Source: Galaxea fascicularis (Eukaryota; Cnidaria; Anthozoa; Scleractinia; Euphylliidae). From it: a stretch of DNA of 64,000 nucleotides. The translations under genes and the position numbers were made by a program. How positions within the stretch are numbered: position 1 is the stretch's first letter; every line of letters begins with the position of its first letter. Positions 23,385 to 34,420 of the stretch are shown piece after piece. The stretch lies in the NCBI GenBank assembly GCA_948470475.1, contig OX419337.1, positions 1,136,001 through 1,200,000 of the forward strand, given 5' to 3'. Below the pieces are notes generated by a model, which was not told the origin of the DNA, ran no database searches, and was given only the letters and a program-made list of their open reading frames with translations.

Positions 23385-24032
23385 GGGACCAGTCACTATT
23401 TATGTAGAGGGGGCGGTGGGGGGAGGGAAAAAAGAAAGTGGGGTCAAGGTTGTTTTAGATTGGCTAGAGCGCGGAAGGGTAATTTTTTTAAACAATAAAT
23501 TAATAGGGGGGGTCATCATTTATTAGGTTTTGCAAGGGGTCTTGTCTGTGCTTTGGCAAATGGGATTAATTTTACGAAATAAATTAATTTCAAAGATCCA
23601 GGTGGTGAAGATGGACAATTACAATATTGTCATAAACGTCATAATTTTGCTTTAATATTTCATACTTTAATAAAATACAAATCCAGATCAGCCTGTTTCA
23701 GTGTTTGATTTTGGCTGCATTTAATATCAAAATTAACAAAAATATTTGTTGGTTCAATAGCCCATGAAGTAATAAAACATGAATAACGTAACACAAAAAA
23801 TATTGCTTTCGACCTTAGAAAATATATTGGAAAAAATATTTATCTTCCAGGGTTTAATATTTGACGTCCAACATCTGAAAAGTGGGAGGGGGGGTCATCA
23901 ATGAAATATTGAATTAAGAGGGGGGGCTGCTTGCCATTTTTAGACCTTAGGAGGGAGGGCCTGGCAAAAATTTCCATCTATCAAAATATTTTCCCCCCCC
24001 ACCCCCCTTCTCCATAAATAATGACTGGTCCC
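23385..24032. mobile_element. PIF/Harbinger-type non-autonomous DNA transposon
   Basis: The left end GGGACCAGTCACTATTTATG and the right end CATAAATAATGACTGGTCCC form ~20-bp inverted repeats with one mismatch. Both sides carry TTA (23382-23384 and 24033-24035), the TWA-type target duplication of the PIF/Harbinger superfamily. Next to the TIRs are G-rich (left) and C-rich (right) tracts. The interior has no transposase frame. Confidence 0.8.
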
Positions 24033-24035
24033 TTA

Positions 24036-24890
24036 CACATTGTGGTCCTAAGGAGACATCTTGTTTTAGAACCAGTTGTCAGCAAACATCTCTATCAACT
24101 AACCATCTCTCTCTCAACTTTTCTTAGTTCAGAATCTTGGTTAACTCAAGGTTCCAAGTGAAGAGTTGTAGGTTCTTCCCCTCCCCCCTCCCTCACCCCC
24201 ATACAGGCCTGGCCTTTGGAATCAATATTCCTTTTCAAAATTGAAGGTCTGCTGTCTCTGGTGTCCCGAGTTTCAAATTTGAAGTAATCGATAAGTTGAC
24301 ACCATCACATGAAAGATAACATTGAGATTGGGCATTTGACCAAGTTGAATTCTTTTAGGTTGAACAGAGACCAAGTTACGGACCTTGAAACATGGTTCAA
24401 AATCCATACAAATGTTTCTTATTTTCTGACAGTGTCCCCCAAAACCATACAAACTCTGTTTTTTTTTTACGATATTCTTAAAACTTGGCAAACATATTGA
24501 TTTTCACTCGAGTTATTTCCAAATAGTAGGTGGATGACGAGATTTTACAGTTGTCAGAAAACTGAATAATATTTTTACTTCAAATTTCAAACTCGCCCCA
24601 GTTCCCATTGGAATTTCGGAACGGCCAATTCAGCAGATACTTGGGGCAGAGGAACGCCTGACAATGCACTACTAAGGTCTGCAGGGTGGCTAGCAGAGTG
24701 GGATCAACATCATATGCACACCTACCCCTCCCCTAACCCAACACGTTATAATAAGTAAATTTAGCGTCAATGTTGGGTTAGGGAAGGGGTGGGTGGGTGG
24801 GCAGTCTCCCAGATGCTGACATTGATTGAGATACTCTTGTGATGCTTAATTTCAAACAATGTAAGCAGAAACCTCCGCACAAATTCGGAC
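24036..24890. other. Non-coding stretch with a short hairpin
   Basis: A stem-loop near 24723-24790 pairs CCCCTCCCCTAACCCAACA with TGTTGGGTTAGGGAAGGGG. It looks like a remnant of another inverted-repeat element. Nothing else is recognised. Confidence 0.5.
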
Positions 24891-24928
24891 CAAAATGGTT
24901 GATGAAATGTACCCTTTGGCGTTGTACA

Positions 24929-25409
24929 TGTAAAGAACTAAGCGCCTTCTCATTAGTAGCTATTGTCTTTTTTCTTTTCAAGAATGTTCGTTAGTGCGTT
25001 GTGTGTGTGGAATGTAGTTCAGCGTGCCAGTCAAGTAATTTATTGTAATATATTCGTTTTTAGTATTTAAGCCCAGGTAATCGTTTTCAGCGTGCTTTTC
25101 ACGTTTCGCTGTCGAGCAGTTACGCTTTAGCGCAGTTATCTAAATCTACATCGCCGAATTCAGTGCAGTTTCCTCACCCAGCTACTAGCAAATGTAAGTG
25201 TCGCTTTTGCCGGGTTTTCCACACCGTTTTAGTTTACTTTGGTAACGTACTTTTCTTTGTTGTATTTAGTTTTAACCGCTTTCAAGAACCGCCTACAACC
25301 GTCTACTACATCTTCTTTCAGCAACTACTCTTTTATCGTAACAACCTGAGTCTATTAAAGCGCGTTCGAAAACCATGCTGGAGTATTTCTCTCCCCTGTG
25401 GAATCTTCA
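24929..25409 (+). repeat. 5' LTR of the BEL/Pao element
   Basis: It begins TGTAAAGAACTAAGCGCC and ends GGAATCTTCA, giving TG...CA termini. It matches 29428-29866 over its whole length apart from small indels and scattered substitutions. It is 481 bp, against 439 bp for the 3' LTR. The 5-bp flank GTACA precedes it. Confidence 0.92.
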
Positions 25410-25448
25410 TCGTTAAAAAGTTGTTACGCGAGTTTTGTTCAAGTCACG

Positions 25449-26101
25449 ATGTCAACGCTTGACGAAGGCGTCCTGTACGGCAAGCTTCTTCACCTCAAGA
25501 ATTCGAGATCGGGCTATCTTTCAACTGTTACCGTAAGGAAAAGTGAAGTAGAGGCTTTGCTGTCAGACGTGGAGAACATTGACCGTGTGAAGGATAAGTC
25601 AACGAACTTTTTAGTCGCTTTCGATAAATTTAAAGAAGCACACATTCTTTACTTGTCGTTCGTTCAAGACGAGTCTTGTATTACCAGATGTCAGGAATCC
25701 TTTGATCGCGAAGCTGTGCAAAAGGATGACTTTACTCAGCGAGTTCAGAACTGGATCGCGAGAGCCAAAGAAAAGCTTCGATAGAAGGATCTAGCTAGTC
25801 CAGAAGATTCAGTTGTGTTGGTTTCCGATCAGCTTCTGAATCATCAATGAGAATGTCTGAGGGTTCGAGTCGCAGTGGTTCACGCAGGAGTGGTGGCTCC
25901 CGTAAAAGCAGCAGTGCCTCATCTCCATCGACAGCGAGAGCAAAGGAGGCCGCTCGCGTTGCGGAGTTAAGAGTAGAAGCAGCAGCCTTCAGTAAGCGCC
26001 AGTTTCTAGAAGAACAAATGTTCCGTCTTAAGCAAGAAGAGAAGCGTTTAACCCGTTGGAAACGGAGATTGCTAAGTCACAAGCCAGAGAACTGGCCTTA
26101 G
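25449..26101 (+). pseudogene. gag: BEL/Pao gag remnant
   Basis: An open frame at 25449-25784 (111 codons, from an ATG) and a second at 25847-26101 make up the N-terminal gag region. Its content fits BEL/Pao gag: a charged helical start, then a Ser/Arg-rich segment (SGSRRSGGSRKSSS) and a heptad-like helix. A stop and frame change separate the two. The rest of gag, including any zinc knuckles, is absent. Confidence 0.7.
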
Positions 26102-26127
26102 CTTCTGTGGCAGACTCGTAGCCGCGT

Positions 26128-27878
26128 GTGGATCTTCCAGGTCCATCGTATTCTGATCCGTGTTTACCTGTTGCAGATCACGCTAGTGTGAACCTAAATC
26201 CGCATCCAGTTGTTTTAGAGCCTACTGCGGTAGAGTCTAAGCCGTGTACAGTTGCGCTAAATTCCGGCATGTCCGAAGTCTGCTCGCGTGGAGTTCCTTC
26301 ATTACCAGTCCGACAAGTTCATGCAGTCGATGCAGATGTTGGCCTACTCTTAGCAAGTGATGTTCCTGAAGTGCTAGACCCCTTGGAGGTGAAACATAGT
26401 CAGGGTGGTGGACCTTACGCCTTGCGAACGAGTTTTGGATGGGCAATTACTGGCCCCTTGACTCCATATCGCTATGTCTCCCGGGCGTCAAGCTTTCTTG
26501 TTAGCGTCGACACCGAGCTACGACAGCTGGCAAAGGATTTTTACAATCGCGACTTCGATGAGTCGATTGCTGATGACCAGACAGAGTTATCTCAAGAAGA
26601 GCACCGTTGTATGGAAAGAATGAATGAATCCGCAAAGTTGAAGAGTGGTCATTACGTGATCGCCTTGCCCTTCAAAGATCGGCAACGTCTTATTCCAAAC
26701 AACTGTGTTCAGACAGAACAGCGTGCTATTTGGTTAAAGAAGAGGTTAGAGAAAAACCCAAGGTTACATGATGACTACAAGGTCTTCGTTCAGGACATTG
26801 CCACCGAGGGGTATGCCCAAAGAGTACCTGAGCACCAAAGGCTACGAAGTTAAGACATGGTTCATCCCTCATCACGGAATCTACCACCCACATAAGCCCA
26901 GCAAAATACGTGTAGTTTTCGACTGTTCTGCAAAGTACAAAGGAACCTCTCAATGACGTGCTGATGAAAGGTCCAGATCTCACTAATTCACTGTTAGGCG
27001 TCCTTCTCAGATTTCGTCAAGAACGCATCGCCGTAATGGCAGACATCGAGGCAATGTTTCATCAGGTGAAAGTTCCGGATTCTGACCGTTCATTTCTTCG
27101 CTTTCTGTGGTGGCCAGAAGGAGACCTGTCATGCGCTTTGGAGGAATATCAGATGACCTTTCATCTCTTTGGTGCTGTGTCATCACCAGCCTGTGCCAAT
27201 TTCTCTCTTCGGAAAACGGCCGATGATAATGTATATCACTTCTCCTGTGACGTGATAAATACCATCACACGGAACTTCTACGTCGATGACTGTTTGAAAT
27301 CACTCCCGTCAGTCACAGAGGCTATCGTCCACATCCATGAATTGTGCAATTTGCTGCAGTGTGAAGGGTTTCGATTGACAAAGTGGGTCAGCAGCAGCCG
27401 AGAAGTCCTGGAAAGTATCCCCGTGCAGGAGCGTGCTCAAGAAATCAAGAAGCTGGATCTTCGAAAAGATGAGTTGCCAATTGAGCGTGTGTTGGGTGTA
27501 CAGTGGAGGATAGAAAACGACACGTTTGGCTTCAGTGTCAATCTCAAGCCTAAGCCCCTTACAAGGAGAGGCATAATGTCTGTCGTTGGATCAATCTTCG
27601 ATCCCTTTGGTTTGGTTGCACCTTTCGTATTGGTTGGCAGGAAGATTTTGCAGGACTTATGCCAAATGAAATTAGGCTGGGAAGACGAAGTGCCAACAGA
27701 GCATTGTATGCGCTGGCAAAGATGGCTTCAGGGTGTCCCTAAACTGTCACAGTTTACGATTGATCGTTGCCTCAAACCAGCCGACTTCAAGGAGATTGTA
27801 TCCAGTCAGCTTCACCACTTTTCCGACGCCTCGGAAATCGGCTTCGGATCAGTCTCGTATCTACCTACGTCTAAGTAG
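26128..27878 (+). pseudogene. pol: BEL/Pao protease-end and reverse transcriptase remnant
   Basis: The frame at 26128-26853 contains the stretch that links protease to RT (GPYALRTSFGWAITGPL, with H-S-Q-G-G before it). RT then continues in other frames (26768-26956, 26958-27878). The catalytic YVDD lies at 27279-27290 within [11 protein letters not shown], typical of BEL/Pao. Upstream are AMFHQVKVP and [10 protein letters not shown]. The frameshift near 26820 and the stop at 26955-26957 disable it. Confidence 0.85.
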
Positions 27879-28008
27879 ATACGAGTCACAGTTCCTCGTT
27901 TAGAGTTGTCAGCTGCAACAATTTCAGTCCTGTTAGACAAAGTTTTGAAGAGGGGAGCTCGATCTGCCGATAACCGACGACTCAACCTTCTGGACGGACA
28001 GCACGTCT

Positions 28009-29420
28009 GTGTCACGTTACGTAAAGAATGAGAACAAGAGGTTCCACACTTTCGTGGCCAATCGTGTAGCCATCAGTCGAGACGGATCACATCCAGATCA
28101 GTGGAGACATGTGAGTGGGCAGCAAAACCCAAGTGACGGCCTTTCTAGAGGATTATCAGCGGAAGCTCTTCTTAAGTCTGAGCGTTGGATAAAGGGGCCG
28201 AATTTTCTCTGGATGCGGAAAGAGTTTTGGCCTTGTGACCCTGTACCACTGGGAAGTCCTCTGGATAGAGATTCAGAAGTAAAGTTGAGTGCGAAGGTCA
28301 ACGCGACGTCTGTGGCGCAGCCTTTTAGCCCTTTGGTGGAATATTTCCGAAGAACGTCCTCTTGGTATCGCTTGAAGAAATCTATTGCTTGGTTTATGCG
28401 CTACCGCGAAAGTCTGCTGACGGCTAGTAAAGCCAAGAAGTTAACGAAGCCTACTTCGACCACGCCAAAGCGGCCAATTACCGTCGACGGCATGAAGAAA
28501 GCAGAACTGGAGATTCTGAAGTGTGTTCAGCGACATCATTTTGCCGAAGAGGTCAACTCACTGACCAGACCGTCCGCAGTCGAAAGCCCGCCACACGTCA
28601 AGAAGAGAAGCTGCCTTCGCAGATTGGACCCAGTTTTGGTCGATGACCTACTGCGCGTCGGTGGGAGACTAAGTCTAGCTTCAATCCCATTTGTCTCCAA
28701 GCACCAGATCATCCTACCAAAGAACGATCATGTATCCAACCTGATAGCAGAGCACTATCATCATGTCTCCGGGCACTCCGGTAAAGAATACGTACTGAGT
28801 CTTCTACGCGAACGATTCTGGATTGTCAAGGCAGGGTCTGCAGTCAAAAGAGTGTTGTCAAGGTGCGTAAGTTGCCGGCGGCGCCAAAGCCCTCTGTGTG
28901 AGCAGACGATGGCTGATCTTCCAGAGGATCGTCTCACCGTCGACCAGCCCCCTTTACATCAGTTGGAGTCGACTGCTTTGGTCCCTTTCAAGTGCGGCGT
29001 GGACGGATCCCGCTTAAGAGATACGGAGTCATTTTCATTTGTCTCGCGATTCGAGCTGTGCATACTCGCATATTCGCGCACGGCCTGGACACGGATTCTT
29101 TTTTGCTGACTGTAAGACGTTTTATAGCAAGGAGAGGTCAGGTCCGGAAGATCCGCTCAGATAACGGAACGAATTTCACCAGTGGCGACAAGGAGCTTCG
29201 CGAATCCATCAAGGCTTGGAACCAGGAGAAGATTCACGAGCATTTGTTACAGCAGAATATAGAGTGGTCTTTCAACCCCCCTCACGGCTCACACTTCGGC
29301 GGCGCATGGGAACGCTACATTCGCTCAACGCGGAAGATTCTGCAAGCCCTCCATATCATACATGGTCGTTTAGTTCAATATTGCGTTCGTAAGTGTTTTC
29401 ACCCGTGGCTCATCACTTAG
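28009..29420 (+). pseudogene. pol: BEL/Pao RNase H end and integrase remnant
   Basis: The frame at 28009-29109 covers the end of RNase H and the linker (WRHVSGQQNPSDGLSRG), then the zinc-binding start of integrase (HHVSGHSGKEYVLSLLRERFWI and RCVSCRRRQ, an H-H-C-C pattern). It shifts near 29000 into 28992-29420 with the catalytic core ([13 protein letters not shown] and [14 protein letters not shown]). The frame ends prematurely and the C-terminal integrase region is missing. Confidence 0.85.
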
Positions 29421-29427
29421 GGACCGG

Positions 29428-29866
29428 TGTAAAGAAATAAGCGCCTTCTCATTAGTAGCTATTGTCGTTTTTCTTTTCAAGAATGTTCGTTAGTTCGTTG
29501 TGCGTGTGGAATGTAGTTCAGCGTGCCAGTCAAGTAATTTATTGTAATATATTCGTTTTTAGTATTTAAGCCCAGGTAATCGTTTTCAGTGTGCTTTTCA
29601 CGTTTCGCTGTCGAGCAGTTAGGCTTTACCTACATCGCCGAATTCAGTGCAGTTTCCTCACCCAGCTACTAACAAATGTAAGTGTCGCTTTTGTCGGGTT
29701 TTCCACACCGTTTTAGTTTACTTTGGTAACGTTCTTTTCTTTGTTGTTTTTTGTACCGTCTATTACATCTTCTTTCATCAACTATTCTGTTATCTTAACA
29801 ACCTGAGTCTATTAAAGCGCGTTAGAAAACCATGCTGGAGTATTTCTCTTCCCTGTGGAAGCTTCA
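29428..29866 (+). repeat. 3' LTR of the BEL/Pao element
   Basis: It runs from TGTAAAGAAATAAGCGCC to GGAAGCTTCA and is followed by the GTACA target duplication. A short purine-rich stretch (AGGGACCGG) just before it may be the polypurine tract. Relative to the 5' LTR it lacks two short internal stretches. Confidence 0.92.
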
Positions 29867-30010
29867 GTACATGTCTACATAACTTATATTTCAAGAAAAA
29901 ATCATGGGACACATGGATTAAGAATGGTTGATAAAATGTACCCTTTGGCGTTGTACATGTCTACATAACTTATATTTCAAGAAAAAATCATGGGACACAT
30001 GGATTCAATC
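29867..30010. repeat. Tandem duplication of the retrotransposon target flank
   Basis: A unit of about 88 bp occurs twice: ATGGTTGATRAAATGTACCC, TTTGGCGTTGTACATG, TCTACATAACTTATATTTC and AAGAAAAAATCATGGGACAC. The first half of copy one lies before the 5' LTR (24893-24930) and its second half after the 3' LTR (29867-29920). Copy two is intact at about 29922-30005. The duplication therefore predates the insertion. Confidence 0.85.
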
Positions 30011-31665
30011 CCTCTGATCATGTCCACTTTCTTTATTAAAGGGGTATGCTTCCCAACTCAGACACCTCTCTGTCGGACCCTATTCCACAATCTCACGTGT
30101 AACTGTTTTGCCTAGTGCTCTTTGAAGATCAAGTGAAGAGCCAACACAAGCTTTGAAGATTTCTCATCTTTTATTGCAAATCTGCATTAAAAATATGTTA
30201 ACGCTTTGTTTTTCCAACATATCTCATTCTTTTTACTATTTACAACTTCATAGACATTTTGAACAGGATGTATACTAAGGACATCTCTACTGGTAAAAAT
30301 AAAGAAGACCCTTTTAAATAATTTTTATATCTTATTCAAACACGACACTCATGACAAAAACCTCTTTCACCTGAAATTTCTGCAATTCTTAAATAAATTT
30401 TACTTTTAATTTTCACACCGCCCCTCCTTTTCAAGAGGCGAAAAGTATCCCCAACGCTTTTTTGCAAAAACAACCAACTCCTTTGGTCAAACGAAAAAGT
30501 ATGAATTAAACTATCACTTAAATCATGGTTTTGATTGCATTTTTGACAGCTTCTGAAGAAAGGTTAAATTTATATTAATTCATTTCTTATTGATCTCAAA
30601 AAATCACATTTTTGCCTGCAAAAATAGGCGACTTTGCAACGTAGTAGACGAGAAGCGTTTGCCACATGAGAGGTGTTACGCAACCCAACACCACCGTATT
30701 AGCATAGGTCGACATAGCGTTTTGCATTACTATTAAAACTACATCGCCTGCACAATGCCAAGTCACCGATCTTTCAGGCTTATCTCATTCACTTTTACTA
30801 AAAAAAAAAAACCGTTTGCACCGTTTTTCAATAACTCTGTTGTCACTAGTCAAATTGTGTCGTTAGGGGCTTCTAACGCAACAACGAAAATAATTTAATT
30901 TTTCAAAATATTTTCTATTCTCTCGCTTATGATTCCATTGACGGAGAAAAATAAATAACATTTGCGGTACTTGTAGTTTTTGTCGTGAGCGAGTTCGTGG
31001 CAATAGATTATCTTCTCCTTTCAGGGAAAGACATAAATAATTGAGCTATGTACAAAATGTGTACCATTTTCAGTGTGCACAAAAAACAGTTGTTTTCCAA
31101 TGTGAAAAGCAAACGAATTCCGCAATATACTTAAGAGTCGGAAAAAAGTATGAACCAAGAACAAATACAATACCGTTATCCTTAAATGAATCTAAATGAA
31201 ACGTCGAAGCAGACTGAAACATGCTTACAAACTATACTTTAATACCCCCCACAATTTGTACAAAAAAACACCCTCACCTTCAAACTCAACAGTGAAAACC
31301 CCAACTTTCTGTTGGGATCAGTAATAGTTACCTAATAAGCTAAGACTTGTACCGGACAAATCGGATCGACAAGCGTAATACTCGGTCTTCTAAATTATTG
31401 CTTAATATTTAGTCTATTATTAATATTGGCTTTGATTTTGTGTGGCTAGAGCTCTACCACTGGTCAACTTAATTTGTGTATAACTATCCTTACCAACCAG
31501 AACAGGCGTTCTCCGCTCAGTCAAGGAGTAAACACAAAGTTAACCACTCGTGATCTTCCTGTGAGTACCGCTTATACTTTTTCTGCGCATCGCGCAATAT
31601 TTTTGTCTTGCCACTGGTTGGTTGTTTGACCAGATAACATCACTGGGTGTGTCCGTATACACCCA
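30011..31665. other. Non-coding stretch downstream of the FGF gene
   Basis: AT-rich sequence without a supported frame. On the minus strand it would contain the FGF 3' UTR and terminator region. I found no obvious AATAAA signal close after the FGF stop. Confidence 0.4.
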
Positions 31666-33447
31666 CTATAAATACTTATTGTAAGAAATCAAAAACTGGG
31701 TCGATTTCTGGCCTATTTGCGTTGAAGGACCTCTCTTGGCCTTCCCGTTTTTCTTTATACCAACAAGCCATCTGCTGTGTTTATATGATAGATACGAATG
31801 AAACATATTCGGCTCGTGAACTTCCTGAAAAACAGTGTTGAATGACGGATCTTCCTGTAGGAAAAAAATGGGATTAAAAACAACCCACAATCCTCTAAAT
31901 GAGACAAAATAACAGTCAGAACTCGCTCCTGGAAGATTTTACGTTCATGCAGACGAAAAGACCAAACTAAGAAATTAAGACTGTGCAAGTGTTCGGGAAA
32001 CTTGAACAGAGGTGTAGTTTACAAATGTACTAAGGCCGTTCGTAAATGGGCTCTAATTTCATTCATATACCAACTCAAGCCAGCTAAATTTCAGGGTCGT
32101 AGCTGGCATGAGGCAAGTGGTTCGTCTTACACTTGAACGAGATTGATTTGACCCTTGTAAAAAAATGCTGAAAATAGGATGCCAAACCTTCCTAGCGGCT
32201 CTCACCTTCGGCAATCGCAGACCGTGCCTCGTCTGTACTAACGAACGTCTACCTACGGCCCTGCTAATGAATCCGATGCACTTGATCCCGTTTTAATTTT
32301 CCGTTGCCTTCTCTCAGGAAATACCTCGTTTGAGTTACGGGAAAATTCGAACCAACGTGGTTCTGTTGCATTGTTTAGTCCAGTTATTCGCAAAGTCCAG
32401 TGTTTGACACTACTTAGAGGTCTTTAGAGGGTTCGGCAAATAACACAATGTTACTTACACTTCCGCGAAGTAGACCGGCGTCACTTATTGACAAATATCT
32501 CTGGCTTGTTACGCCGAGGATCATGAGTAAGCCTGTACCAACCGAATGGAATTCCAGCTGAGCTGTTGGTTGCAAAACGAAAAGTTTGGGAACTGAGTAT
32601 TTTAATATCAATTGCATTAAGCAATTTTCAATTGAAAACATCAAAGTAATGTATGCTCTAGCCAATCACATCAGGAGCCAATAGCGCAGTGAACCAATCA
32701 GAATTTTGGACAAGTACATCAGTGTTGCGGCGCCAAGCGCGGGAAAATGGGTGCGTACGAGTCGCGATTCGATTTTGGTTTTGGCTTTCAATGGTTGAGA
32801 AAGTAAAGCGAGTTTTTACAACCAGTCACAGAGTGAAGTAAAACCATGAAAAACCAGGCGTGCGTTTCTCGAAACCCTCGAAACTTTTCGGGCCTATTTC
32901 GGGTGCAATAGTTTCCCACGTAACTTAAAAACGAAAACGTCTCCAGGCATGAAATTTTGCAACGAATTAGCCCTTTCGTATCTTAAAATCATAGTAAAAG
33001 ACCAGCTTTCTAGAATAAGCGGATCGCAGACTTTTTTCAAAATGGCTTTTCGGGCTCGAACAGGTTTTCGAAACTTTTGAGAAACAGGCCCCAGGGAACT
33101 CCAAAAAAGCCCTTACCTTGAGGGTTACTCTTGTCCGTCGTGCCGTCAACAGTTCCATCCAAATTTATCCTTAACGCATATCCATTTCTATTAAATAACT
33201 TTCCTCTTGTTACATACGCTGTCTTTTTATGTACACTTCTATCAGTGCGCGAATAGGTCAGCCTTCTATACACTTCAGTTTCAGATAAAACGTAAGTCTG
33301 TTCGATTTCCGAATTGTCTCCGGAACCACTGGATTCCCAGTGACCTCCTTTCGGAAGGGATCCGACCGGTAAAGCTTCCAACAACAAGATTCGTGACTGG
33401 CCTAAAAACACCAATACTATCCAGCTCACGGCATTGGTGAATACAAC
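31666..33447 (-). CDS. Fibroblast growth factor, three exons, divergent
   Basis: Three minus-strand exons join in frame: 33447-33117, 32562-32459 and 31854-31666 (207 residues visible). Junctions are TTCCCAG|GTTG, CAAG|GTAAGG, CAACAG|CTCAG, GAAGT|GTAAGT and CTACAG|GAAG. The middle exon is exactly 104 nt, the size of the conserved middle coding exon of FGF genes. Exon 1 starts with a hydrophobic signal-like stretch (AVSWIVLVFLG) and ends with the beta-trefoil start (RGKLFNRNGYALRINLDG, TVDGT). Exon 2 has FHSVGTGLLMILGVTSQRYL. Exon 3 has VFQEVHEPNMFHSY, RWLVGIKKNGKAKRG and QKSTQFL. The near-universal FGF cysteine before F-x-E is valine here, and the following tyrosine position is phenylalanine. 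FGFs are secreted ligands of receptor tyrosine kinases. No in-frame ATG lies in exon 1, so a short upstream exon is missing from this model. Confidence 0.88.
32655..33095. repeat. Interspersed repeats in FGF intron 1
   Basis: Around 32655-32850 lies an AACCAATCAGAATTTTGGAC / GTGCGTACGAGTCGCGATTC block that I recognise as a dispersed coral repeat. At about 32860-33092 a second, weakly palindromic element has ends GCGTTTCTCGAAACCCTCGA and the inverted GTTTTCGAAACTTTTGAGAAAC. It ends about 20 bp from the exon-1 donor. Confidence 0.45.
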
Positions 33448-34019
33448 CTGGGAAGAAAAAGAAACTTATGAATAAACATTCCATTGGAGTGTTAAATTGT
33501 GCGTCTCTCTCGGTGAAAGGTAACTCAGTTGGGAAACGATAGTAAATGTTGTATTGCTGCAAGCTATCAACGCTAAACAGTGGATAATGAAAGCTAGCGA
33601 AACAAACTTGGCGCCTACTTTCAAAAGTAATAAAATTTTCCGGTCAAATCACTGCAAACCGCTCGCTGGCAACAATGCCACCATGGCTTCACCTTTCTGT
33701 TTACGGGAGGTTTGCCTGTGGAAGGTCCAAAATATTTAACAGACACATCAATATTCTAGTCAACAAAAATATGGTAAAAGGAAAGAATGAAAACTGTCAT
33801 AAAGACGAACTGATTTCTCACAGAAGCAGCAGCAGATTCCTGCTACGCACGAGCACACTCAGTGGTGAGGTCACCCGGCATAGTCAGTCCAGCCTCAAAA
33901 GCTGCACACAATGCCTAAATTCCCAAAAGAATTTTAAAGAAATCTTAAAATAGGAGCCTGAGAATTTCCCTGTTAAACCAACTATGGATTAAACGACCCT
34001 GATTGGCTACGCTGAACGT
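33448..34019. promoter_or_regulatory. Upstream flank of FGF exon 1
   Basis: This should contain intron sequence and perhaps the missing first FGF exon. An ATG-led frame at 33484 (minus) runs into the acceptor region but is out of frame with the FGF body. No start exon could be fixed. Confidence 0.3.
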
Positions 34020-34420
34020 TCTTTTTTCTGCGATTTGAGCCTGAAAACGTCCTAAGAAGTTCTTCAGTTAAGTTACATGGTGCAGTATTTCAATAAATCA
34101 ATGCGGACGTGACCAGGAAACCCATAAAAGTGCATTCATCGTGTTTGTTGTGACGCGGTAATCGAGTTGCTTGTCAGAGAACTGCGGCTTGCTCTGAAAC
34201 CGCGAAAAAGATGTCGCGACAGCTGGCAACTCTTGGTAAACTTGCCTTTACAAAAAGCATTGAACACAAGGGGTTCGCAACGCGACAAAAACAACTGAGC
34301 AAAAATAAAGACTTTCTTACTAACTCTCATCCTGGGAATGTTCTTAGCATACTCTTAAAATTTTGGTTAATCTCAGCCTTAATATGCGTATAAGGTTCCT
34401 ATAAAAATAAGAGAGTGTAT
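34020..34420 (+). repeat. Dispersed repeat, copy 2
   Basis: It matches the ordered blocks of 16455-16830 (TGCGATTTGAGCCTGAAAACG through AAATAAGAGAG) in the same orientation. The short minus-strand frame across it is not coding. Confidence 0.65.

Larger units (their letters stand above)
24929..29866 (+). mobile_element. BEL/Pao LTR retrotransposon, defective copy
   Basis: Two LTRs bracket gag, reverse transcriptase, RNase H and integrase remnants in the order of a BEL/Pao polyprotein. The target duplication GTACA is found at 24924-24928 and 29867-29871. Gag is cut short, most of the protease is missing, the RT frame is interrupted near 26957, RNase H is shortened and shifted near 27880-27990, and integrase stops near 29419 with its C-terminal part gone. 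LTR divergence (several indels plus scattered substitutions) shows that the insertion is not recent. Confidence 0.92.
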
